A DNA stretch of 64,000 nt from Rhizoctonia solani (taxonomy: Eukaryota; Basidiomycota; Agaricomycetes; Cantharellales; Ceratobasidiaceae). The stretch covers positions 1,674,001-1,738,000 of the forward strand of contig NC_057373.1 in NCBI RefSeq assembly GCF_016906535.1, in the 5' to 3' direction. The position numbers and the translations under genes are program-made. Numbering within the stretch: position 1 is the first letter of the stretch; each line of letters opens with the position of its first letter. The notes under the pieces were generated by a model, which was given only the letters and a program-made list of their open reading frames with translations, did not search any database and was not told the origin of the DNA. This document shows, piece after piece, positions 34,122 to 44,732 of the stretch.

Positions 34122-36500
34122 TCATCGAAGCTGCTTTGCATCAGAATCGTATCGACGGGTCTCGTCCTCATCATATGGCTCATATCCGCGCTCTGGGTCG
34201 TACTTCACTTTTCCCGAGGCGCCGTCGAGGAGTGCGACTCGACCCTTTGGAGATCTACAGTCCTAACGCCACCATCGCCCTCGGTGTCCATGTGAGTCTC
34301 GGTTTGTATGCGCACACCGAGCTCGAAGGTGTCCGTTGGGTTTCCACGAAGATTACGTATGCCGCTCCCATGGACGGTGATTGAAGACGTTGGCCGTGTT
34401 TTGCCAGACTCGCTGGATTGGAATCCCTTGGCGGGGAAGACGGGGCGCCCCAATGAAGGAGGTTCCCGAGCGCTAGAGTAATTGGCGGAAGTAGAGTCGT
34501 TGAAATCTGAAAATCAATAAGATATTGAGTATTGCATTTACGTGCCGGGGATGTCGAGGTGCCAACGTACTTTGCGTTGAAAGGACGAGGTGTTGTGCCA
34601 TAATCATGGTAATCTGTTGTACGTTAGAAGTTAGTTTTCTCTCCTCTAGTTGAATATCTGAAATTGCGTTACGGACAGCAACAGAAAGGAACGCGCCAAG
34701 CTTCTCGATATACTTGACGTGGCATACGGCCATAAGCACGATGATGTTGGAGACTACAGACGAGAAACGGTTAGCAGTGCTTTGTGGTGCATGTAGTCAG
34801 CCAGCTTACAGGTTGTACCGAACGTATAAATCTAAAATCAGATCAGCTGTCATATTAGCTATGATTCAGGGGTAACAAATTGCCAGACTCTGCTCACCAA
34901 ACCATGTTTCAAAACCTTCCGGGTAAATCCGGACATGGACTTGGCGTCCAGGTCCAAAAGGTAGTACGTCGCAATCACGCATGCAACGACGTCGAATGCT
35001 GGATGGCAAGTCAATAGTCAGCACCAGCACTGAAGCTTGATCTAGTCTTCCTTACCAGACATTGCGCCGTAGTACATCGGAGCGGTGTTCAAGCTTCCCA
35101 ACTGTTTTGCAATGCACCTAGCCGAAATTAATTGAACTTGCTTTCAATCCAACGCTTACGTGCCAGACTTACGACCCTGTACCCGGCTCAACGTATGCTG
35201 GTCAAAAGTCATTATTAGCTGTTGCATAGGCTAGAAAAGTAAGGCCTTGCTCACCGTCTCGGCGATAGACGTTTCCTAAGATTAGGAACGGGAGGCCTAG
35301 AACGAATAGAACTCCTAAGATGATCAAAACCCCTCGTGATTTTCTAGATATGGCCCATGTGCGTAACAGGATGATAGCCTGACAGGCTATTCCAGCAACC
35401 ACTATAATTAAGAATATCAGCATGCAGGATCAATAATTTGCACCGAATAAAGCTGGCGTACTTTTGGTTACTGGAGGTGCCAACCGAAATTTCACACACG
35501 CTTCATAGGTAAAAGTCGTCCCATAATAACCCACACCATTGAGAACGAGGGCCGCAATACTGACGCTGAGGGGGGGGGGGGTTATTTTAATGTACATACG
35601 TCGATGAAATTTGGCACTTACTATCGGACAACAATGAACAAAAAGCAGACAAATGACATGCGACCGTTCTTAAACTGCTTGCGGTAAAGCTGCGGGGATT
35701 CAGATTAAATTCCCAGACTTTTTCCTGATCGAGTATACACACCTGAATTTCTCCTGGGATAGTCTGTATGACACTAATGCCATATAATGGTTAACATGGC
35801 TCTTGAAATGAATACTCGATTTGCTCACTCGAAAAGTGCGATAGAGAAAGTTCTGAATAATTCATTTGTTGAGTCAGAATATAGCTTGAATGGTGATTAG
35901 ACTACTCACGCGACACGAAGATTGCTCGTCAACGGGTTATCTACGTTACTACCCGTCCTGGCCGCAGCTGCGGTGGTACTATTGCCTCCAAAGGCATTTT
36001 CGATGATGCTGGCGGCGACTTCGGTAGCGTTCATCGCGACCAAGAGTTCCTCGTTGAATTGTCTGCCTGAGAGACGTCCCTCGGCGACCGCGAGGGTTAA
36101 GGAGTTATGTGGGGGGGGGGATGAAAGGTGTTAGGGAGAGTTGGCAAAACAGTCCCGCCGGCAGATATATAAGTGCCGGTCTACCACATGAGCAAATTGG
36201 CTCACAGTGATACCCCAAATGCTTCTAAATTCCCGTGGCATTCTCCTACGTTGAGACTCCTTTCGGTTCGGTCCGGGCTGGTTTCCACGGGGCCTGGTTC
36301 ATCTCCGAGCGCCCCTGGCTTCTTGGGCTTCGCTTACACTCACAATGTTTGTCTAATAAGCTGCTAGAGAAGGTTTAGTTGAGGCACTCTCACATATGTA
36401 TTTGACATCCAGGCGCATGGCATTCTCGATTCGTGCGTCATGTTTGAGCCACACCTGAAAATCAGGCGATCGCGCGCGAATGGTGGCAAAGCTTGAGGTG
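34122..36500 (-). CDS. Multi-pass membrane protein, family uncertain
   Basis: Hydrophobic exons separated by short introns. From the N-terminal side: an exon at about 36415-36495 (ATIRARSPDFQVWLKHDARI), a soluble exon at about 35912-36080 (VAMNATEVAASIIENAFGG), then membrane exons with MSFVCFLFIVVRYVSIAALV (35540-35670), GYYGTTFTYEACVKF, AIILLRTWAISRKSRG and ILGVLFVLGLPFLILG (35270-35390), AFDVVACVIATYYLLDLDAK (about 34950-35000) and SNIIVLMAVCHVKYIEKLG. The cytoplasmic-looking tail ends GYEPYDEDETRRYDSDAKQL with stop 34122-34124. The arrangement resembles the 7TM-like DUF6533 proteins common in Agaricomycetes. The start codon is not identified and the soluble exons may belong to another gene. 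Two poly-G runs lie in its introns. Confidence 0.55.
35570..35581. repeat. Poly-G tract (12)
   Basis: Twelve consecutive G inside an intron of the membrane-protein gene, poly-C on that gene's strand. Confidence 0.9.
36111..36120. repeat. Poly-G tract (10)
   Basis: Ten consecutive G near an exon edge of the membrane-protein gene, 530 bp from the previous run. Confidence 0.9.
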
Positions 36501-37307
36501 TGCAACGCCTGTCTACATGATCTCGTGATTCAATACATTAACTATCTCTGAATGGTTGCAAATCTCCGATTGCCGATGCCGAAGACATGAGATGGGATTT
36601 TTAGCACTAGCGCCTAGGCCAGTATGGAGGTGCATCAGCCTCCAGTGATTGGTACTTGTCCCTGGACGACACTGCAACATTATGCAAGCAGTTTGAAAAA
36701 TTACTAGACATTGACAAATCATGCCTTGTGCTGAATTCACTACTTCCGTTGTCAAAGTTATGTCAATGATAGATGGAGGGACATCGTTGATATCTTAACT
36801 TATTGATGGACATTCGGTCGCCGCAAGTTTGTTGAATCTATGCGCAAAGCGGCTAAGATACCTCATGACTTGTCCATCCTAGTCATCAACGCACACACGC
36901 AGAATTTATAATCACTCAGCGCCAGAGTGTAGCGGGTTCACTGAATTCTTCTTTGGGGAGTACACGGATAATAATTGTGATACAGAACTATGAAATTGTC
37001 AGTTGGCGCGAGATGCAGTTTTAGGATAAGCATCCGCAGTTGTTATGTGCGCCACTAACAGAGTCATCAACTCTAAAAGTAAAGCATTCGCCTTCGGGTT
37101 GAGCAGAAATTAGAGCCAATCAACACAACAAGGCTACCGTATAGGCGCAAAGCCTAACGGCATGATATATCCGGCCTGGGGTGGCTGTTCATCATAATCT
37201 CGGGATCATATGATGTAACTTCGATGGTCGATTTACGGCCTGTTAAAGCCACCACAATCTCAATCTTTTGGTACACACGACCTCAACCACTCCCCCCAGC
37301 ATCGATC
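36501..37307. other. Divergent intergenic region upstream of het-C
   Basis: About 800 bp, AT-rich, with only short unsupported frames. It holds the presumed het-C promoter and the 5' flank of the membrane-protein gene. Confidence 0.4.
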
Positions 37308-40300
37308 ATGTCCGCCTTTACGCGGTCGCGATTTCCTTACTTTATACTCATATGCGTGCTTATACTTATATGTTTACCCACTGAGGGTGTATACGCCTTT
37401 GGTGCCGGAAACATTCCCAGTTACTCGTGAGTGTTATTTGTGCTACCTAGGGCACTGTTGCTTAGCCTGTGTATCAGCCACATGGAGGGAAAGGCGTTTC
37501 GTCATGGGGATATTGTAAGAATAGTACATTGTATTCATTCAAAAATCGTGACTGACCAAGGTTTAGGAAGATACCCTTGCTGAACTTGCTGCGGGAGCGG
37601 GGAAAGGGCTCTTGGGCATAAGTGCTTTAGCGGAGCGAAAAAATTTACTGGGTTGCAAATAAAAAGGATATATTTTGGTAACTGGCTCAGAGATTATTCT
37701 CAAGCAATGGACATAGCAGGTGAGTAGTGTCGCCTTATGTGTAATCTGCGCAATGGGAGGCCCCCGAATAGTTGTGGGGCGATTCCGGAAAGATTTTGAA
37801 ATGATCCCCGAGCTACTTTGGGGTATTGGGAAAGATATAGAGGAGTCCCTTCTAAAATATTGCTCACCTGGCGGATCAAGATATGCTAATTGTCTTATAT
37901 TTAAATGTACGATCTAGGGCTCAAGCGGTTGCAGAAGCAGAGCATAATCAATCTGGTTATGGTCTTGGGTATGTCCGGCTAAATGCTACTATATCTCTCC
38001 GATACTAAACGCATTTGAACCATATCCAATTTTCCCGACCCCTCCCTCACGCTTTTGGCCCTTGGATATCATTATATTCCGTTTCTATTTGTACGACATG
38101 GGTCAAACGTGACGTGACGAACATTCCGATATAGGCTTCTTGGCCCACGGGTAAGAGCGTTTTCCCCAACTAGATCATGACTATGTGCGAAAACACTTTC
38201 CAGTTATGCTACGAACGAATTCGAGGTGACGGAAGAGCGTTTGGGTGTGTATCTGCCTGTCGAACACATAGATAACCCCAAGGTGCCCACACATTAGATA
38301 CTTCTCCGACGCACACGGACTAACTCTAATCACGCACAGGGGTACGGCGATGGAGAGGATCCCCGCCAGTACCATCCCAAACTCAGGGCGGCGATTGATC
38401 CCCGGGAGCTGGAGGTAGATTACCGCACGGGTGAGCAGTCGGGAATCGCATCGTAACATAGTCTTATTGAGAGGTATAATAGGCATGAAGAACTACATAG
38501 GAAATGGTATGTGGCCATCAAACACGCATGATCCTGGTTATCTTAACCAAAAGACAGAGGATGGTCCGTGGGACACATCAAAGGGGCATATCCGACGGGT
38601 GTTGGAACAATGCATTGAGATGGGACGCAGAGCTCGAAGTAGCGGACGCAAGGAAGAAGAATATGAGTCGCTCAGGTTGCTCGGTACAGCGGTAATTGCC
38701 CGATCCTCGGCAGACGGATAAATAGAAAACTTACAATTTGCGCTTGAATCACACAGCTGCACACGCTAGAAGACTTCCCCGCTCACTCCAACTTTTGCGA
38801 GCTTGCTCTAGTCTCACTTGGTTACAATGAGGTGTTCGTACACATGGGTGATCAGGTCCGAATCCAGGCACCTAATGGGCGCATGGTGGCACCTCTCGTC
38901 ACCGGCACTTTTGGAGGAAGCGATTTCATCCATAGCTTACTAGGCGAGGCCACCGACCATATCGTAAGTTGGCATATTCTGATCGGAACTTGCGCTTATG
39001 GGGTTTACATAGAGTGAAGCTTCTGTATCCGATTTGACTAAGGAGTTTGACAAAGCTCGTTCGCGCTCTGCAAATCAGTCTCAGGCTAGCGCAGCTCTTC
39101 GAGAGCTGATCTTCCAACTGCCGGGCGGAGGCGACAATGATCTTCGGCGCGACATGGAGGGCGTTGAGCGTCTGCGGGCCTCTACTCAACCTGGGGTCGC
39201 CGGGGGCACTAAGCCACCGGAAGAAATGAGCCCCCAGGAGTTACATGCGGTACTCTGGCAGGTTTTAAAGTTCCGTGATAGTGTTGCAAAGAAGATAGAG
39301 AAGACTATCGAAAAAATCCCAGGTAAAGAGTGTTAAGAATTATACTTATTTCAACGACTAATAATCATTTCTAGGGTTGGGTGCGTTAATCGAGAAAATT
39401 ACGGATAACTTGGCCGTTTTCATCTACACTACACTCGGTGTGTGATAAGTCCCGGCTACCGGGTGCCTGTTCGCTGATATCCAGACTCCAGAACCATTCA
39501 TGAAGCCAATCTTACAGTCGGCGACCACTGCGTTACAATCAGGCTCAGCAGAAGTCATCAACTCTCATGATCAGTATGAAGTGTTTAATGACCCGCACGC
39601 GGTATGTTGTTAGGCATCTCCATCCACTTGTTTAGCGGTTGGTTATTGATATGTGTTAGTCCGATCCAACGCACTCATTCCTGAGGTGGGTATAGCTAAA
39701 TGTTTCGTGTGCAGATTGGGCTGATGATACGTTACTCGCAATTAGCAAGGATCACTTCGTAAGTGAGCCGATTACGAAGGTCTTTCAGTTACTTATACCT
39801 TGGCCGTTTTTAGGGACTCATCCTGAATGAGCCTGCTGGTAATCTTGCCAAGATCATACTGGTATGCCGCACACTTTATAGTTTGATTTGACTGATGCTA
39901 AACTTTATGTTTCCCGTAGTCTCATTCTGTGAAAATGGTAGTGAATGCTTGGGACGATCATTCTATCCATCCTCGGCAAGCCATCGAGCCGATTTTGGCC
40001 TGCATGTATGCCAAGAGATTCAGAGCAGCTCTGCCGCCGGCTAACGTTCGAGTAGGTTCCATCCTGATTTCCACGACCCCAATTCGGCGGTACAACGTGA
40101 AATGATACAATATATGGGTACAGTAAGTTTCAAATATTCCTCTAGAAGATAGCAACTGACCTTTGAATATAGTGGGTAAGATCAAAGATATCAAGTTAAT
40201 TTATGCAATCACCCCTACTTATACGTGCTTCTAGATAAAATCACAAAGCAACCCTCATGATGTGGCCAGGCGTCTTAGCAGGGAGAGTGTGCGTAATCAT

Positions 40301-41076
40301 CAAGCGACACGTCTAAAGGAACAAGGTGCCGACGCTCATGCTTCGGGGGCTGGTAAGCATGCGCAATATGTCCGGCATGGCGATTCTCGTAACCAACGAT
40401 TAACGTAGGATACACCGCCGGCTTGCAAGCACAGCAGGACCTTGCAAATTATTTCAATAACATGGGAGCAGGTAGTATTGGAAACATCTTCTCAGGACAT
40501 GGCTCGCGTGAACTTTCGGGTGATAATATTCCACCATCAGGCCCTCCAGCTCATGGGCCACCACCTATTCATGTCAACACTTCGGCCATCCCTGCTACAG
40601 GCGAAGCGGGTCAATATTACGGGAGCGCAGTAAGCTCCCATTCCCACCACAGTAGCCACGGGAGCCACCATCATACTCCTAGCGGTGGCGTGGGTGGCTT
40701 CGGATTCCCATCTCCCTCATTCAACCCTACGCATACACCCCCTGCGGGTTCGGGGTATAATCCAACGTATGGAAACCCACCACCCCCGTCGTTCCCTGGT
40801 GGACCGCCTGCTTTCCCGTCGGCGCCAGGTTTCCCGGCACCAGGTGGGGGATATCCGCCGAATACTGGGTTCCCTCAACCAGGCGGATTCACTGGGCCCC
40901 CGTATGGCGGGGCTTATGGCACGCCTCCCGGCCCTCCACCTTTCCCTGGAGGACCACCAGGTGGAGTTTACGGGCAACCACCATTCCAGCCAAACACTAG
41001 TACATACCCCGGCCAAGGGCATGGTCACAACCAGGGTGGTTATAACCCAAATTACGGGGGAGGCGGAGGATGGTAG
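37308..41076 (+). CDS. het-C: Heterokaryon incompatibility protein Het-C homologue, apparent frameshift
   Basis: Homologue of Neurospora HET-C, a secretory/plasma-membrane protein acting in non-self recognition. The ATG at 37308 gives a signal peptide (FPYFILICVLILICLPTEGV) followed by AFGAGNIPSYS. RHGDIEDTLAEL, IYFGNWLRDYSQAMDIAG (37670-37720), NEFEVTEERLGVYLP, MKNYIGNEDGPWDTSKGHIR, LHTLEDFPAHSNFCELAL and VTGTFGGSDFIHSLLGE (38900-38945) are all characteristic. The C-terminal part is Gly/Pro/His-rich, as in HET-C. Stop 41074-41076. Many introns, one unusually long (198 nt, 37720-37917). At 37638-37643 a run of six A leaves the upstream exon out of frame with KKFTGLQIKRIYFG; seven would keep it. 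Either a base-call error or a null allele. No HET-domain partner gene is adjacent. Confidence 0.87.
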
Positions 41077-41368
41077 AGGTGTATTCCTAACCCCAAGGTG
41101 GCAAGTGCTGCATTTGCCTGATTTCTAGAATTCTACTCTATTGCGTTGCATTGAATTGAAAGTGTTTAGTATGTTTTGAATTGGATTGAATATAAATTCA
41201 TCTCCTTAGAGAGTGTTAAATCAAGGAATCGGAGCTCATAATATTGTGTTAGGGAAGAAACAATACTGTCATTATACTGACGGTCAATTGGCAGATAAAT
41301 GGGATAACTGAGAAAGAGATTGATATCAAGGCCCAACCAAAATAGAATCAAGACGGCTGTGAAAATAA

Positions 41369-44300
41369 TCACTTGAGCTCGGGGACGATTAACAACACTT
41401 TTTCCTTCAACACAGCAGGGTAGCTATTCATGAGGTGTGCAAGCGCGCGAAGATCCTCACGGTCAAGCAACGCAATGGTAAGCTTTGGCTACGAAAAATT
41501 GGAATGTGAGCATCAATCTGTACCATGGTGATCACTAGAAGTTGCTTACTGCTTGCTTGATTCCAAATGATTTAATAACGCGGAACCTGAAGATCGTTCA
41601 CGGAGTTAGCCTTGCCACTGCTTGGGATATTAAAGACTTACAATTTGTCACCGACGGTCTGTTTCTGCTGGTGTGGTGTTTTGTCTTGCAGCCCATCGAT
41701 CCACTCGTCGGTCGTCTTGACCACTGTGGGGTCGGCCTTGGGCAGAGGCAATCCAGTGGCACTAGGGGAACCCGCAAGCATCACGATCTCAGATGCAGTG
41801 AGCTTTGCCAGAGTTGCCAGGGTGTGTACCGTTGGCTGCGACGGGGTTGTTGGTGTAGGCGAAGCGGCTGCTGAGGCACCACGCGAACTGAGAGGGGGTG
41901 TGCTGGGCGAAACATCAACAGTTGGACCGGTCCCGGACTTTTGGGGCGTCTTGGGAGCAGCCTTGGATTTTTGTGTGGTATCAGCTTCGGGCTTGTCATC
42001 TAAGAGAACTTCTATAACGTCTTTTGCCTCAGTGACTTTGGTACGGAGATAGTCGACATTGAATAAGCATAGCGCGCGCTCCTTCTTGCTGAGAGAAAGA
42101 AGTAGATCCGTGATTTCTTGGGCCTTCTTTGGTTCGATCTTCGCAACAGCCTTGGCGAGACGCTCGCGTTCAGATTGCTTGCTCCCATCCGTTCCAAACA
42201 TCGCCGACCCCGATGGAGAAGAGGTGCGCGGTGGCGACATACGAGAGCCTGCGAAGGATACTGGGGTCGAAGGGTGTTCGGGTGCGGAAGAGGATGGAAG
42301 GTGTTTTAATTTACCTTCTGCTCCTGTGTCCGAACCTGGCGAGGATTCACCATTACTAGTAATCCCACCAACGTTCTGTCGTGCGTGCATAAGTTGCTCT
42401 GAGAACAACGAGGGGCTCTGAATGCCATCAACAATCTCCTTGAGATCCATGGATACCATCGCCTCCACCAATGCCTCGACCTCGGTTTCTTGAACGCCTT
42501 CCGTGGACTTGAGCCTGCGAGTGAGCTCCCCGGTCAACACGTCTCTTCGGACAATAGGGCTGAGCGCAGATAGTTCTTCATATTGCATGGGTACGTTCAG
42601 CGTTCCGTTCAAGGCGGCCTACAAGTGTGGCGGATTAACTGGGAGTGATCAAGTATGATTTACGCTCGACGCACTGTATAGTAGCTGCCCGAGCTCCTTC
42701 TGACAGCGCGTTCACGTATCGAGTCTCGGTCAGGGGAGAACGCAGAGTAGATACTATCACCTCCTTCGCTTGGTGTCGGGCTAGTCGCGCCGCTACGCGT
42801 ACGAGGCGAGAAACGTTGCTGTAATTTTTCTTGCCTGAGTTGCTTGGGTTCATGCAAACGAACTGCAATTTGCTTTGATCCCAAGAAGATACCGTTCATT
42901 GCCTGTAGAGCAGCCGCAGCTATCCATCCAAGCATTAATTGATGCCAAGATTAGACTAGATGTTGACTCGCCTTGCTCAGGACTCTGGAAAGAGACGAAA
43001 CCGAACCCACGGCTCTGGCCCGCATCATTCCTCATAACCCGAGCGCTCACGATTTGACCAAACTATGCGAAAGATATATGCTATTAGGTGGTAATAATTA
43101 TAAATGAGTCGGGACGTACAGGCTTAAAGTGCGTGAAGAGTTTGTTGGAGTCGATCTCTGGGTCAAGATTCTATCCAATAGTGCTTAGCTGATATGACGA
43201 CACATAGCCAATTGTGTTTACCTTGCAGAAAAGATTGCATGGGTCGATCAAACCACTATGGGATCCCGAACCCTGAGGAGCGTACTGAACTTGTTGTCCA
43301 GGCCCTATCATAAATGCAGCCATGCCGTGGCCTCATGTTAGTGGGGTATATGCGAAATGCAGATCATCCTTACCATGCACGAAGGGGATGGGGGGACTAT
43401 GTGGGCTGCGGTGAGGTGGCGTCCTACTAGTAGCATAGGGATTCGAGCCACGCGGCGGAGTAAACTAAATCACGATATTAAATGCCCTGGTTATTACCGT
43501 GGCGGACAGAGCGCTTACCGGAAACGCGGGCATCCCTGGTACAAATGTTGGCGCAGAAGGATTGGGGTTGAATTGGTCCTGCGCACTGGGTGCCCGACGA
43601 GGTTGTTGGAAAACTACAACGGCGATATTGCGGTCGCCAACCTCTGCACAATGCTGCATCGAGGCATGAGATAACACGTATTTGTACGTCGAAATATGTG
43701 TCAATACTTACCATTGCTTGCTCGGCGACTGCAGCATCGTCTTCATTCCAAAAATGCACAATGCCAGACTCTGCTCCAAACGAGGCTTCCATCTTGGCGC
43801 TGGCAAGTGGGCCGTAGGGTCTGCATTGTCATAATTTAAATGAGCCTGGGACGGATCCATTGTGACACGAAAGATTTGCCTCACCGGAAGAGGTCGTAGA
43901 GAATGCTGTCGTTGGTACCAGGAGGAAGATGCTTGACTAGACGAGGTGTTGCCAAAGGTGGGGGCGTAGCCTGAGACGCGAATGGCGAGAGATGAAGATA
44001 GAACTGTGTATTAGGTATAAGTGAACCGTTCAAAGTAGCCAACGCTTTTTCGGCGCGTTCTGGGTGCTTAAATTCAACATATCCTGAGAGGTGGCGTGAG
44101 TAGAGGACCCCGATCTAATTTTCTGACTGAAGCTGACCGTTTATTGGCTGGCCAGTGCCGTCTCGAACGACAGTAGGCCGAAATGGGACACAATATTCGA
44201 ATGCATGGGCGAGATCGAGATCAGTAACAAGAGGACTCAGATTTGATATATATAGCTTGGGTTCACGCAGGAAAGGATGGGCAGCAGGTGCGGCATCGGG

Positions 44301-44369
44301 TGGTCTTGGGACATATTGGGCAGCAGCTGGAGGAGAGGCAGGATACTGCGGGTATGGAGCGGACATCAT
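41369..44369 (-). CDS. rrm4: Rrm4-like RNA-binding protein: three RRMs and three MLLE-like domains
   Basis: In Ustilago maydis, Rrm4 carries mRNAs on moving endosomes during hyphal growth. The ATG at 44369 gives MMSAPYPQYPASPPAAAQYV. RRM1 reads EPKLYISNLSPLVTDLDLAH, RRM2 PRLVKHLPPGTNDSILYDLF, and RRM3 LFCKNLDPEIDSNKLFTHF with RNP1 RGFGFVSF (42985-43010) and AMNGIFLGSKQIAVRLHEPK. Three helical modules like poly(A)-binding-protein C-domains follow: around 42400-42610 (LSALSPIVRRDVL), around 42010-42175 (IEPKKAQEITDLLLSLSKKE) and 41369-41665 (QKQTVGDKLF, then PKLTIALLDREDLRALAHLM). Stop 41369-41371. Order and number match Rrm4, whose terminal MLLE binds the PAM2-like motifs of Upa1. Divergent from mak5 (363 bp). 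Confidence 0.8.
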
Positions 44370-44732
44370 AGTCGTAATCGTCGTAAGGCTAAATAGGAAA
44401 GTCTGGTCAAAACTCTTTATACTCAGCCCAGCCTGCTACACTCACCGTGGTCGTTGAAGACACCTGTAGCAGAAACCCTAAGCTAATTCCCATGTCACGT
44501 GCTCCACGCGGCGGGCCACGCTGAATGTCCATGTCCTCCTCGTGCCATGCTTCATGTGTGTTCTCTGTCCCGGACCTGCGACGGATCACCTCATATGCAT
44601 TTAATGGGCCCTTCCTTGTGTCACAAGTAGTGTTTTATGTGCGTAACGAAGCACGATGCATCAAACGAGGCAGAGACGCTTGGCGCCTATTACAATAAAT
44701 TTGTGCTCCATATTGCAAATCGATTTTGCACA

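Noticed and set aside
37308..41076. A het-C/pin-c style incompatibility pair
   Set aside because: No HET-domain gene lies on either side; neighbours are a membrane protein and the Rrm4-like gene.
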